Assembly (NCBI GenBank): GCA_007844125.1
Contig: CM017563.1
Span: 25,195,694-25,259,693, forward strand
Length of the DNA stretch: 64,000 nt
Reading direction: 5' to 3'
Source of the DNA: Sinonovacula constricta
Taxonomy: Eukaryota > Mollusca > Bivalvia > Cardiida > Solecurtidae
The stretch's first letter is position 1. The number at the start of each line of letters is the position of its first letter. A program made the translations under genes and the position numbers. The notes under the pieces are model-generated. The model had not been told where the DNA came from, did no database searches, and saw only the letters and a program-made list of their open reading frames with translations. Positions 46,605 to 58,714 of the stretch are shown in pieces.

Positions 46605-47585
46605 GAAAACCATTGTTAGTCTACTGAGAACCATGTAATGCTTGTCAGACATATTGTAATTCTAGTCAGACATATTGTAATTCTAGTCAGACATATTGTA
46701 AATCTACTGAGAACCACTGTAATTCTAGTCAGACATATTGTCTTTCTACTGAGAGTCACTGTATTTCCAGTCAGACATATTTTCTTTCTACTGAGAACCA
46801 CTGTAATTCTAGTCAGACACATCGTATATCTAGTCAGACATATTGTAAATCTACTGAGAACCACTGTAATTCTAGTCAGACACATCGTATTTCTAGTCAG
46901 ACATATTGTAAATCTACTGAGAACCACTGTAATTCTAGTCAGACACATCGTATTTCTAGTCAGACATATTGTAATTCTTCTGAGAACCACTGTAATTCTA
47001 GTCAGACACATCGTATTTCTAGTCAGACATATTGTAATTCTTCTGAGAACCACTGTAATTCTAGTCAGACACATCGTATTTCTAGTCAGACATATTGTAA
47101 ATCTACTGAGAACCACTGTAATTCTAGTCAGACACATCGTATTTCTAGTCAGACATATTGTAATTCTTCTGAGAACCACTGTAATTCTAGTCAGACACAT
47201 CGTATTTCTAGTCAGACATATTGTAATTCTTCTGAGAACCACTGTCATTCCAGCCAGACACATCGTATTTCTAGTCAGACATATTGTAAATCTACTGAGA
47301 ACCACTGATATTCTAGTCAGACCTTGTATTTCTACTGAGAGCCACTGTAATTCTCGCCAGATACATTGTATAACTAGTTAGACATATTGTATTTCGACTG
47401 AAAGTCCTGTAATTCTAGTCAGACATACTGTATTTCCAGTCAGACATATTGTCTTTCTACTGAGAGTCACTGTAATTCTAGTCAGACACATTGTAATATT
47501 ACTGAGAACCACTGTAATTCTAGTCAGATATATTGTAAATCTATCAGAATCATTGTAAATCCGGTCAGAACCATTGTAATTCTTA
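46605..47585. repeat. 63-bp minisatellite built from 21-bp subunits, about 16 copies
   Basis: Subunit ATTCTAGTCAGACATATTGTA. Three diverged subunits (tagtcagacacatcgta, tagtcagacatattgta, tactgagaaccactgta) make the 63-bp higher-order unit, which is regular from about 46800 to 47320 and looser outside. Long open frames on both strands are a by-product of the period. Confidence 0.96.
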
Positions 47586-48047
47586 ACTCGCAAAAGGGTA
47601 TGTTATTTAAAATCTAAATTGTGCAAAGATTCCATGAATTCTGAAAAACAACTGCAAAGTTGACATACGACCTCACTGGCTTGGTAAGCGGTAAAACACT
47701 TTAAAATAGTGAGTTTAAGTGAATAGTAAAAACGAAGTCAAGTGCTACTCGAAACGTTTATTGCCACTCTCAAACCCTCACCTAGCAGAAACGTACCGCG
47801 GTCCATTTACTTGCCATGCATTTAACTTTTCAATAGGGTAAATTGATATGACTGAAAATTACTGCAAGCGGCACCTAATTTGACCTTTATCTGTAAATAA
47901 TTGGCTTCGATTAGGACTGATAGATCTTTGATAATGTTTACACAGTCGGAATACGAACATACATTACATATACATGTATAAATAATGGTTATAAGAACAA
48001 ATAAAAAAGTTCCAGATACAAATCCAACATACGTACATAAAAGAAGT

Positions 48048-48336
48048 CAAGGATGTGTCCAAGGTGGGTGGGTGGGGGGGGGGGGGGTAGGGGGAGTGGG
48101 GATGCATCCCCCGCCAATCAGGTAAAAGAGTAGTATTGTGGAAACACATACATGTAACCTAAAAAAACATAAGCTTTTAAAGTAAATTTTGTCTTGACTG
48201 CTTAGGTCGAAGTTAGAGTCCTTTACTGTGTATATGCAATATATATCTAGTATTTACTGCGATTAAGTTGAATGGATCTTGATTCATACCCACCACCCTC
48301 CACCCCACCCCAAATTTTTTTCTGGATCCGCTCCTG
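48048..48336. mobile_element. hAT-like MITE copy 2 (inverted)
   Basis: Same family as 44752-45027, opposite orientation: right end CTGGATCCGCTCCTG, left end degraded (caaggatgtgtccaagg). Contains a run of about 14 G. Flanks match at 5 of 8 positions. Confidence 0.75.
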
Positions 48337-48339
48337 GAG

Positions 48340-49828
48340 GAAATGCTTGCAAATGGCATGACATGTTCTTTGAACTACGTATGTATCGAAACACGTGAAT
48401 AATTATAAATTTGATGTTTCCTAATAATATTCAGCAAAAGCAGTGACTGTAGAGATATAGTTTAACAAAGGAAGACGCCCACTGGAAATACAAATCTCCA
48501 GTGCGACAGAAGTAGTTATATTAGTAAATTATTTGATGTGAATGAATTTGCAATCGCAAATATTGTTTTGTAAAATAGAGGAGAGCACAAGAGCACAGCA
48601 ATCTAGATTACCTAAGTGATAACGCTTATAACCCCTTATTGTTTTAGCTCTTGCAATACGATACTACAAATAAATGATTATTTATATTTTGCCCGTTTAT
48701 CCACCTCTATAAAGTATGCGTTCTCCCTTAATCATGGACTGAACTAGTCCATGCCATCCGATTCAATGGTGGGATAATTAAAGTCTGACTTATGGCGTAA
48801 TTTAAACAAATCTGACCATAATGACACTGGACACGCAGTTCCCCCACTCGGAGCACCTCGGATTTTTTTTTGTATTAACCTGAATTTCTTGCATTGTCGA
48901 GTTACAATTGACAATTCGCCATTTGGAAATTCTCGGACATCGTGGTGTTTGCTTTCGTGCTGCCAAGGCTTGAATCAATCAGTAAATAAAAGTAACTATC
49001 GTCACTGTTTGCGACACCATGATGTTTCATGGCTAATAAAAGAGACTATTGACTTCTTCCCCCGGTGACAAAAATCGAATACAGTCCGCCAGTCAAATCG
49101 AGCACAGCCAGAATAGGTGCTCGATTAATAACCATTCCGCGATACCTGCATCGGAGCTAGACAAACAATTTCTAAATGGAGAAATCTATTCTACTGTGAA
49201 TATTGTGTCAGTTATAAATAGTGTGGTTATGGCAACTTCGGTATAGCGTGTCGGAGTATGTGAGGCAAAGGTTTCAGATGTAAGTATTTTAAGCATTTGT
49301 AACTAAATGTATTATATCTTTTACTTCTCTCATTGATGCTTGAACATAACAGCTACAGTTGAAAGTGTTTTATTTCTAGACAAATAGAAGATATAAGAAG
49401 ATTAAATTCTAACATGATTCTGAAGATGGATGGGGAGGGTCGTTTAAAACTCACTGTCTATGGACGATTATTTATTTAATGCGACTTTGTCATAGTCAAA
49501 CTATCATTGTTTTATTCCTTTTTCAAAAAAGCATAACTTTGTTGAAGCACATTAAAAATGAAAGGTAATATATCTTCTTATCACTAGGACAAAAGACAGT
49601 GTTGTCTTGGGAAAAACAAATGCGTCGCGACGTTTTTTTAGATCAACAACCTAGACTATCTTCGAATTGCGCATGCGGTTATAAACTTCATCTGTATACG
49701 TCAATCATAAACATGCGCAGTTTTGCATTTAAGAAGACATGCAAATTTAAATGCAGAAAAAATCTGGGCCCAAGGTTATGCAAACAGTCACATAGAGACT
49801 ACGCACGTTGGATAATCAAATGAGGCGC
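48340..49828. other. Intergenic, no gene recognised
   Basis: No supported gene. The short open frame at 49049-49246 has no recognisable domain and no clear splice context. Confidence 0.45.
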
Positions 49829-50745
49829 GACAAAATAGGGCACAACAAATATGGCAATACACAATTTAGCACGACAAAATAGGCCACAACAAAATATGGC
49901 AATACACAATTTAGCACGACAAAATAGGCCACAACAAAATATGGCAATACACAATTTAGCACGACAAAATAGGCCACAACAAAATATGGCAATACACAAT
50001 TTAGCAAGACAAAATAGGCCACAACAAAATATGGCAATACACAATTTAGCACGACAAAATAGGCCACAGCAAAATATGGCAATGCACAATTTAGCACGAC
50101 AAAATAGGCCACAACAAAATATGGCAATACATTATTTGGCACGACAAAAAAGAGCACAGCAAAATATGGCAATACACAATTTAGCACGACAAAATAGGCC
50201 ACAACAAAATATGGCAATACATTATTTGGCACGACAAAAAAGGGCACAACAAAATATGGCAATACACAATTTAGTACGACAAAATAGGCCACAACAAAAT
50301 ATGGCAATACACAATTTAGCACGACAAAATAGGCCACAACAAAATATGGCAATACACAATTTAGCACGACAAAATAGGCCACAACAAAATATGGCAATAC
50401 ATAATTTAGCACGACAAAATAGGCCACAACAAAATATGGCAATACATTATTTGGCACGACACAATAGGGCACAGCAAAATATGGCAATACATTATTTGGC
50501 ACGACAAAATAGGGAACAACAAAAGATGGCAATACACAATTTGGCACGACAAAATATGCCACAACAAAATATGGCAATACACAATTTGGCGTGACAAAAT
50601 AGGCCACAACAAAATATGACAATGCACAATTTGGCACGACAAAATAGGCCACAACAAAATAAGGCAATAAACAATTTGGCACGACAAAATAGGCCACAAC
50701 AAAATATGGCAATGCACAATTTGGCACGACAAAACAGGCCACAAT
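49829..50745. repeat. 45-bp minisatellite, about 20 copies
   Basis: Unit CACAACAAAATATGGCAATA followed by CACAATTTAGCACGACAAAATAGGC. Highly uniform at the left, more varied at the right (attatttggcacgacaaaaaag and other variants). All frames on both strands stay largely open; none is a gene. Confidence 0.97.
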
Positions 50746-50759
50746 AGAATCAAACAATG

Positions 50760-51520
50760 TGGCAAGGGGTCCCCGTTAAGTATAGATTTGTTATTGTTTT
50801 CTTTCTGTTAATAAAGTTAAATTATATCTTTATATCGCACGAAAGTTTGACGAAAGGCTCCTAGCAACTACTGAATGACAGAGTTTCGAAGCATTTAAGC
50901 TGTTTTATTTGACAAGAAACCTTGTCTGGCTGCACAAATTAACAAACAATTATACATGGAATATACATGTACATTTATTATTTTATGAATGTCCGGGAAC
51001 GGTTTGTGTTATATTTAAACTGAATTTGCCTTTGCATTATTTCTGTAATGTTTGTTTATGGCATTTAAACGTAGGCAAATAAAACACACTGAATTGTATT
51101 GACCTTTATTTTTCTATGACACACAAACATCGAAACCCAGTTTACAAGCAGAATGTTTGCACTGCAGACAGGTTCTATCAGACTCAAATATAGCTCAAAC
51201 GATGGTGGAAGACCAGAGCAAAAAGAACTATAAATGTTCTGCAAATGTTCTGCAAATAAAAACGGGTACATAACATACTTGGCAAATAAACCCATTATAC
51301 AGTGTAAACATAATATCGGAAAGAAGAAAGTATAATAAATTGCAAAATATTGCCATATGCATTTCACGTTTACGATAAGTAATATATTTTACTTCAAGTA
51401 AGCCAATGTCAATATCTTATTCGCTCGGTTTCTTTGACAAATTACACTCAGTACAGGATGTGTAAATAACAATGATGGGTAAACTTTTCAAATAGGTTTG
51501 TTTGTTTTGTTTGTTTGTTG
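50760..51520. other. Intergenic, no gene recognised
   Basis: AT-rich with no supported feature. Confidence 0.5.
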
Positions 51521-51524
51521 TTGT

Positions 51525-51742
51525 TTTTTGTTACATCGCACCGACACAGTTTTGGTCATATTGGCGACATCCAGCTTATTATTGGTGGAGGAAGAACCCA
51601 GACGTAACCACCGGCGCACCGCAGGTAAGCTGGAAAACCTTTCCACATGAAAGTTCTCGCCGCGACCGAGACTCGAACCCATACGGTGAGGGGCTGAGGA
51701 GTTTCAAGTCAGCTACTCTAACCGCTCGGCCACGAGCGCCCC
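51525..51742 (-). mobile_element. tRNA-derived SINE family A, full-length copy
   Basis: The minus strand starts GGGGCGCTCGTGGCCGAGCGG (A-box, tRNA-Leu/Ser type), with the B-box GGGTTCGAGTC about 40 bases later, then body words GAGAACTTTCATGTGG, AGCTTACCTGCGG and CTTCCTCCACC, and ends GTGCGATGTAACAAAAAAC. The long spacing between boxes suits a class II tRNA ancestor. Serves as the reference for the other family A copies. Confidence 0.85.
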
Positions 51743-52279
51743 TTTCAATTAGGTATCTTTGAGTATGCATAACATGCGGTCATAGAGAGCACGCTGTCAA
51801 AGCGTATTTAATATGAATAGAATTGCATTAAGTAAATCGTGCATGTTTATAATTTCTATGGCAAAGCCTGCAGTTACCCTTTTAAAAATGTATTAGACGT
51901 TTCAATTATATACTATAGTGTTTGTTTTGTTTGCATATATGTTTAACAATTCTTCCAAGATTTGTCTGAATATTTGCAATCATATTTTATGAAACGAAAT
52001 GCATCACCTCGACACGATTATAGTCATTATATATTTATAACACTGTGTATAAACATTATGTTGAAGCAATGACTGTTTTAGCCCTTATACATGTATATAT
52101 CTATCTTTTCGCTGCTTGATTTATCATTTGCAGTTTAAACTGATTGTGTTACCCTCTTGCAAGAGTTTGTATTTTATTAATAACATTCAATTATAAAAAA
52201 GTTACAGATCTTCTTGATCACCATCCATCGTTTATTTACTGCTCTATTTTGTCTTTGCTCATCTAATGAAACATGAACA

Positions 52280-52502
52280 GGTTGTATCGGAAAGTTTGCC
52301 TACATTGAATGCGCTCTAAATATTCATTCTGTCCAAAAATAGCTATCTCTGCAGCGTGAATCAGATAGGAAATACCTCTTTGCGATGATGAATGTGGATT
52401 TTACAAAGATCACAAAGATCTAGGGCATCGATGAACAGCATTTTGCATGACCTTTTCAGGTTACAATGACTGATTTGCTTATTTGTCGGATACCGCCTTC
52501 AA
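52280..52502. mobile_element. TTAA-type MITE, internally deleted copy
   Basis: Left end TTGTATCGGAAAGTTTGCC, interior CAAAAATAGCTATCTCTGCA, right end GTCGGATACCGCCT-TCAA. About half the length of complete copies. Confidence 0.6.
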
Positions 52503-53063
52503 GTGTAACTGCCAAATTTTAGCGAATTACTAGTAATATTCAACTGTAATAACTTATAACTGACCCTTTTGATACTGTCTTTCATGTTGCAATCAATTAT
52601 TATGCAATTTTAAACATTTTTCACGGAAAGTGAAAAATATGTACATACATAAACATTAGGTAATAAGAGAATATATACGGCTTTCGCCCATTCTAACCAG
52701 GTGAACCTTAATAAAAAAAAATATGACGTCAAAATGTTTTGCTATTTATATTTTTATAAACAATTCTAATAATTTGGAACCTGAAACTATAACGCTTACC
52801 CGCTTTATGTGCGGAAATAAATAAGTTTGTACTGTATATATTGTTATGTAAAATATCATTTATGGTTATTGCACCGACAGCCAGCTGTTTTATCCAAATA
52901 TCAAGATAGAACAACCGGAGCACTGCATTTCAGCTCGAAGGACTTAGCTCCTTGTCCACGATCGTCGAAGGTCTTCCAACATTAGCTCCATATTAGCACC
53001 TGTTTTTAGCATTCTTTTGTGCTTTATACACACATTATTTTTGGCTCTTGTCATAATATATCA

Positions 53064-53118
53064 GTTGTTGTTGTTGTTGCTGTTGTTGCTGCTGCTGGTG
53101 CTGCTGCTGCTGCTGTCG
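53064..53118. repeat. TTG/CTG trinucleotide repeat
   Basis: Mixed TTG and CTG(C) triplets, about 17 units. Confidence 0.85.
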
Positions 53119-53333
53119 TGTAGCTTTATATTTTATATACATGAGGGTTTTAATTTTAATAAAATCAATATAAAATTGTGTTAAATTGGGGCACATGAAG
53201 CCGTCGACTGTTGTAAAAAGTATGATATTGTATACTTCCGTTAATATGTAAATATTAATCAAGAAGTTAAATTGTATCAATTGTGTCAAAGATGCGTCTG
53301 CTCATGCTTCCCTTCAACCAGAGGGTACTCGGT

Positions 53334-54169
53334 TTAAGGATGGTATCCGACAGTTTGCCTACATCAAATACATGTAATAATATCTTACCACAACTTCGGG
53401 GAATTTAGGCAAATTTTTTGACTAAACACATAATTTAGTCTAAGTAAAGGCGATTTTGAACACTAGATATATTATAAGACAGTAATAATAGCGAGCAAAT
53501 CACACTAAATGTTCAATCTTTCCAAATCTGTAAAGAGGACGATGGTGGTCTCTGCTAAAATATGTGTTGACGTCAAATCGGATTACCCGGATGACGAAGT
53601 AACGGGATCTCAAAAGTACGTTGTCACGTGGATTTCTGAGTTTAAAAATGGCTGTCTCTGCAGCGTGGCTCAGATAGGAAATACTTATTGCAATAAAGAG
53701 CGGAGATTTGTGCTTGATTGTTCTCACAGATCTATATCATCAATAAACAACATTTTGCAGGACATTTTAATGTAACAACAGAGGATCTGACACGAGTTGT
53801 CATATAAACATTTATTGAATAGTTCAGGAAAAGTAATAGTAAGCGAGCATATGGAGAGCTTACTATCATTTTCCTGGACGAATTGGATAAATGCTTATAT
53901 AAAATGACCACGAGTGTCAGATTCTTTCTTAACAAATGACTTTAGTCACCAATATACGATGTTACGCAATTTAAACAGCAGTGTAAGGTGAAATAGTGAT
54001 AGGAGACGATCTGCATTATGATGACGTCATCAATAAAAAAACTGTATTACGCTAGTGTAATAAAACAAAATATGTATTAGTGTATTAAATGGAAAACAAG
54101 AAAAACCAAGTGATAAATTTGGCTATTTTAAAAAAAAGTGTGGTCCAAACTATCGGCTACTGCCTTTAA
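53334..54169. mobile_element. TTAA-flanked MITE carrying a nested insertion
   Basis: TTAA-GGATGGTATCCGACAG at the left and TATCGGCTACTGCCT-TTAA at the right. At 836 bp it is longer than the usual ~490 bp because a hairpin element (53783-53925) sits in its right part. Confidence 0.7.
53783..53925. mobile_element. Hairpin (foldback) element inside the MITE
   Basis: About 65-bp imperfect inverted arms: GATCTGACACGAGTTGTCAT...GGAAAAGTAATAGTAAGC and GCTTACTATCATTTTCC...GACCACGAGTGTCAGATT around a ~10-bp loop. TAACAA occurs on both sides and may be the target duplication. Confidence 0.7.
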
Positions 54170-54919
54170 AGTGTTTTATGACAAGCAGTCCCATATCTTT
54201 CATTTAAGTACAAACACGCTTCATGATAGATCAAGTAGAATTATCTGGTGTATGTACATGTCTATCAATATTGTGCTGTTGTTTATTGTGCTCTATAAGA
54301 TCTGGTTTATTTCTGATTTAGTTCACAAATAATTGACAAATTAATAGACGGTAGGCAGAAAGAAAAACAAGACGAGCCAATATAAAGGTGAATCAATGAG
54401 TAAAGTAAATATACCACAGGGCAATATTGATTTGTGTTCCTTTCCCAAATATTGGCCTGAATATGATTTCTATGATCATCGATCGACCGGAATAATTTCA
54501 CTAGTTTGTAAACCACAATAATCCTTCAATGGTTATTCAGAGCATAGGTTCAAGAATGCCACAGCGACGCTCTTCATTTCTTTCTCTTTCTTTTTCTGAG
54601 TCGGACTTTTGTGTTTAAGACTAAGGGGCGGTTTCCTTTGACTAAAAAGACAAAAAATGACGACATTGTGAAAGTGCCTGCTATGAAAAGCTTTCCCAGG
54701 TAGAATGGTACGTCAATATTCGCTGTCCCTAGATAAATGTTTTCCTTTCTGTTTTGTTTTTCCTAATGCATCCATTTATAATTCAAAACAGAATGCATTA
54801 AACGACTGCGACAGCAGTTTATCTTCACATTTAGAAACCACATTACTGTGCCTGCAGTAAATAAATTATTTACTACACGTGTTAAATAAGTTAACGTCAG
54901 TCACCAAGTTTGATGGGTT

Positions 54920-54922
<3 letters not shown>

Positions 54923-55004
<82 letters not shown>
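54923..55004. repeat. (TA)n microsatellite, about 41 units
   Basis: Uninterrupted alternating TA. Confidence 0.98.
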
Positions 55005-55006
<2 letters not shown>

Positions 55007-55130
55007 CATGTCCACATAGTCTTTAACAACAAATCTAAATTACAAAAGAGAACGTGTTAAAAAGGGCAAAAACTTAGTTTTGCTATGCCAAACCGACAAA
55101 TCAACAAATACTCAGCTCCCCCCTCCTCTA

Positions 55131-55157
55131 CCCCCCCCCCCCCCCCCCCCCCCCCCC
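55131..55157. repeat. Poly(C) tract
   Basis: 27 consecutive C. The length may be affected by sequencing error. Confidence 0.9.
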
Positions 55158-55737
55158 AACAAAAAAAAAGATAAAAAAAAAACAACATCTGACCAGACAT
55201 CACATTTCCCCGCCATTTTCAGGTAACATCATTTTTTCAACCGAACGGAGTTGGAACCCAGCATTACCAGGCAAAGCTGACTGATTACAACTTACAATTA
55301 CGCTTCAGTCTTTATAAATTTCTATTCTGTTCTAAAGTTATGTTCTAAGTTTCAATATTCCGTTGCATCGAATCACGCCAATGTTAACACTTCAGCGAAT
55401 CTGTTGTTTTCAAAATTATTCAAAACAACACCAATATTATTGTTAATATTGCCTATAGACGCCATTATGTCGTGTCAAAATATAGGATAGAAGGAGTATG
55501 TGGAGCACTCTCACGAGCCCTGGAATCAATTAAGGTATTGACGCACTTTCACTTATCAAAACATAACGTTTTTGATTCCTTTTGTCAACATTGACAGTAA
55601 TGCGGTCTTATTATGTTGAGATATGTCACAGGCTCTATGTTTCGCAACTACACTGTTTGATTTCAAGGACTGTCTAAAGAACCATATTACTGTGGCCTGG
55701 TTTAAGAATATTTGTGTACATGTGTGATCACACAGTT

Positions 55738-55863
55738 TGTTGTTTGCTTTTTGTTACATCGCACCTACACTAATATCACCATACTGTCGACGTCCAGCTT
55801 ATTAAAGGTGAAGGAAGACCCTAGGCATCTGCCTGGGTAGAACCTCCATCTTTAAGGAGAAAG
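55738..55863 (-). mobile_element. SINE family A, partial copy abutting a hAT MITE
   Basis: Contains TTTTTGTTACATCGCACCTA, CGACGTCCAGCTTATTAAAG and GTGAAGGAAGACC, then stops near the MITE at 55864. Confidence 0.72.
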
Positions 55864-56136
55864 CAGGGGCGGATCCAGAAAACATTTTTTTGGGGGGGGG
55901 GGGGGGCGGGTGTGGGGGATATGAATCAAGTTCCGTTCAACTTTATCGCAACAAATATTAGATAAATACTAGATATATATACACAGTAAGGGACACTAAC
56001 TTCGACCTAACCAGCCTACTGTTGACTTTAAAAGCTTAGTTTTAAGCTTACGTGTATGTGATTTCACAACTCTACTCTTTTACCTGCTTGGTGGGGGAAT
56101 GCATCCCCCATCCCTCAGCCCCTGGATCCACCCCTG
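55864..56136. mobile_element. hAT-like MITE copy 3 (273 bp), youngest-looking
   Basis: Begins CAGGGGCGGATCCAG and ends CTGGATCCACCCCTG. Flanks GGAGAAAG and GGAGAAAA agree at 7 of 8 positions, a clear 8-bp target duplication. Contains a run of G. Confidence 0.88.
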
Positions 56137-56822
56137 GGAGAAAAACTATAGATACACTCCAAACCCAGGCAGCAGATCTATCTACACAAAAGTACTTGTT
56201 AGATGCTGCAATCCAATAGCGACTTAACCGATCGGTTTTTATTAAAATGTGATATGTATATCTGTTAATTTAGCTGTATGTTGCTCGGTTTCAAATAAAA
56301 ATAGCTAGTATGTGGTACATTAACAGTGTCGGTGGGTATGTGATCGTCAAGGCCATGTCTCATGTACATTCACTAGATTTTATTACGTCTCTTGAAATGA
56401 ACTTTTGGAGGATGTTGTCCATTGTTCAGCTGTATTGTGATGCTTCGGTGTTTCTAGCAATACATTCGAGCAGGGCCTTCTTCCACAAATGATACTTGAC
56501 AGTCAAGTGTATATCTAAGCATAACAAGGTTCTCAGTCTACACCCTCCCAACATCTACCCCATCCCCACCCATAAGTCAGCGCTTCCCGTCAGTTTACTT
56601 GTATCTACAGGTGTATTTAACACAAGACTCAAATCCGATCTTTCTTTATCTAGTTCAATAACATACAATAAATTAAAACTGTGATAAGCCGAGTGGTGGA
56701 GATCAACTACCGTATAAACTATAATTGGAATTGTGTGGTTCTGACAATCTTGAGACAAAACAAAATCATTTCGACGAACATTTATATTTTAAATGTTCCA
56801 ATTATGTTAAAACTCAAGCACT

Positions 56823-57190
56823 TCTTCTACCAGAAAGTGCGATGTTAAAGCTCTTTTAAACCAGTTTAAGCACCCCAGTTGGTCCATATCGCCGACTGAC
56901 CGTTCCAAGGTGGTTACTGTCGGGTTTGAACTTTTTGTTCATTTAACATTATGTGGACATTATTTTCTATGACGTCACTAATTTTGTCATTAATTATCAA
57001 AGAAAATGTCGGTGCTTGGACAATGGTTATTCAAATAGATCGGTTTTCTTTTTATTGCTTGCATTTGAGAAACCCATCAGGAAGTGCGAGGTTAAAGCTC
57101 TATGAAACCGGTTTAAGCATCCCAGTTAGTCCATATAGCCGACTGACCGTTCCAAGGCGGTTACTGTCGGGTTTGATCTTTTTGTTCAAT
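56823..57190. repeat. Direct repeat of ~120 bp, two copies
   Basis: 56830-56945 and 57078-57190 share CGACTGACCGTTCCAAGG, GGTTACTGTCGGGTTTGA and the preceding GTTAAAGCTCT...TTTAAGCA words, about 245 bp apart. A third remnant (ccccagttggtca) lies at 57319. Confidence 0.85.
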
Positions 57191-57424
57191 GACTCATCAT
57201 AGATGTTGCAGTGTTCATAGGACTCTGTCATATATTCTTTAACCCATTTTCCAGACCATTTATAAACTACAGTTTATACCGTGTATTCTCAAAATGATTC
57301 TTATTAAAATTGACATGGCCCCAGTTGGTCATTTTTTCAATTGGTAAGCTATTTTTTTACTTTGATTTGTTTAAGCAAAACATTTTTGAACTACAATGAA
57401 TAATGACAGAAAAATGTTCATTTG

Positions 57425-57545
57425 ATTACTAAAACATGTGAACATGATATCACTAAAACATGTGAACATGATATCACCAAAACATGTGAACATAATATCA
57501 CCAAAACATGTGAACATGATATCACTAAAACAGGTGAACATGATG
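57425..57545. repeat. 24-bp tandem repeat, 5 copies
   Basis: Unit AAACATGTGAACATGATATCACT(A), nearly perfect. Confidence 0.95.
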
Positions 57546-57784
57546 TCTTTCAAACGAGCATGTATGTCTTTAAGTTGGGGGAATCAAACCTGCAGCTTCT
57601 TAACTCTTAATCTTGTATCAGTTTTAGCTTAACAACCTGATATATCTACGAAATGCGACGCCGATTGCCTTAATAGCGATGGGGAAAATGCGGCCAGTGA
57701 GCTTCAATTTTAAGTAGTTATAACTTCTTCGTCGCACCATTAATTGACACGGTGTTTAACCAAAGAAGAAAGTTTATTAACACA

Positions 57785-58112
57785 CGCGAGTAAACGGTTA
57801 GAAAAGCCGACTTCAGCTCCTCCGCCACATGGGTTCGAGTCCCATTCCGCCACATGGGTTCGAGTCCCATTCCGCCACATGGGTCTGATTCCGCCACATG
57901 GGTCCGAGTCCCACTCCGCCATATGGGTCCTAGTCCCATTCCACCACATGGGTTCGATTCCCATTCCGCCACATGGGTTCGAGTCCCATTGAGGACAGAA
58001 ACTCTCATTTAAGGGAGCATTTTGTGGGAGGTGGGTGGGTGGTTCTAGCCAATTTCCATCAAGAATATATAGACGTAGCCATTATGACTGTATTATGTTC
58101 GTTCGTTATAGT
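57785..58112 (+). mobile_element. SINE family A copy with internally expanded B-box block
   Basis: The left part (acggttagaaaagccgactt, cagctcctccg) matches the head of the 51.5-kb SINE, and the right part (agaaactctcatttaaggga, ggtggttct, agacgtagccattatgact) matches its body. Between them the stretch containing the pol III B-box is repeated in tandem (57826-57990). Confidence 0.7.
57826..57990 (+). repeat. 25-bp tandem repeat of a pol III B-box, about 7 copies
   Basis: Unit CCGCCACATGGGTTCGAGTC plus CCATT. Three copies have GGTTCGAGTCC and one has GGTTCGATTCC, all fitting the B-box consensus GGTTCGANNCC; the rest are near matches. Confidence 0.9.
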
Positions 58113-58572
58113 TTTCAAAACAAAATGCAGACCGTTAATAAGGAAGATTACGGTAACGCCCAAAAGTTCGCATGCCTTGGACATCTCTGATTGCTGCTAT
58201 GACTCCCATAAACAAATCAAGCCACGTGATTCAATATGGCGTCTCGCCTGGGTTACAGAAACGCACTTAAACTGATAGCAGACGATATTGAAAAAGAAAT
58301 CTAAAAATCCAATTAAAATTTCTTTGATTGAAACCCGATATAGTTGAAGAAATCCTTAAACATTCATATCGCTCTGCTTGCAATTGTTGACGGAATGTTT
58401 ATAATATGCACAATTTAAACTTATCGATTATTACCTACCGTCTTTATAAAGCGTTGCGACAAAGGAGGGCCTGGTTTAAAATATTGTGAACTTTTCCGAC
58501 GCAGCATTTTAACGCTGCTTTGACATTTGGCAAGCGGTATCAAGGGATATAAAGATCGGAAGGGCGCTAGGG

Positions 58573-58711
58573 TATAAACAGATTAGTGCAGTCGACATAC
58601 ACAGGGGGAGTGATTGGGATATATATATTAAATCTGTCCCGACATGGATAGATTACACTACCTGGCGTGAAACGTTTGGACTTATATACATGAGGTTCTT
58701 TTAGCAACTAG
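58573..58711 (+). promoter_or_regulatory. Candidate TATA promoter and non-coding first exon
   Basis: GGGTATAAACAG at 58571-58582, then about 130 bases without a long frame and a GTAAGA donor at 58712. Could be a 5' UTR exon of a plus-strand gene beyond the window. Weak evidence. Confidence 0.25.
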
Positions 58712-58714
58712 GTA

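Noticed and set aside
46616..47381. Repetitive frames of 229 and 247 codons on opposite strands
   Set aside because: Artefact of the 63-bp array.
49816..50757. 313-codon minus-strand and 247-codon plus-strand repetitive frames
   Set aside because: Same artefact, from the 45-bp array; no promoter, splice sites or domain.
53509..53775. 88-codon open frame resembling the 75-codon frame at 1733-1960
   Set aside because: Both lie in copies of the TTAA MITE in the same segment; the similarity is of the DNA element. No transposase motif.
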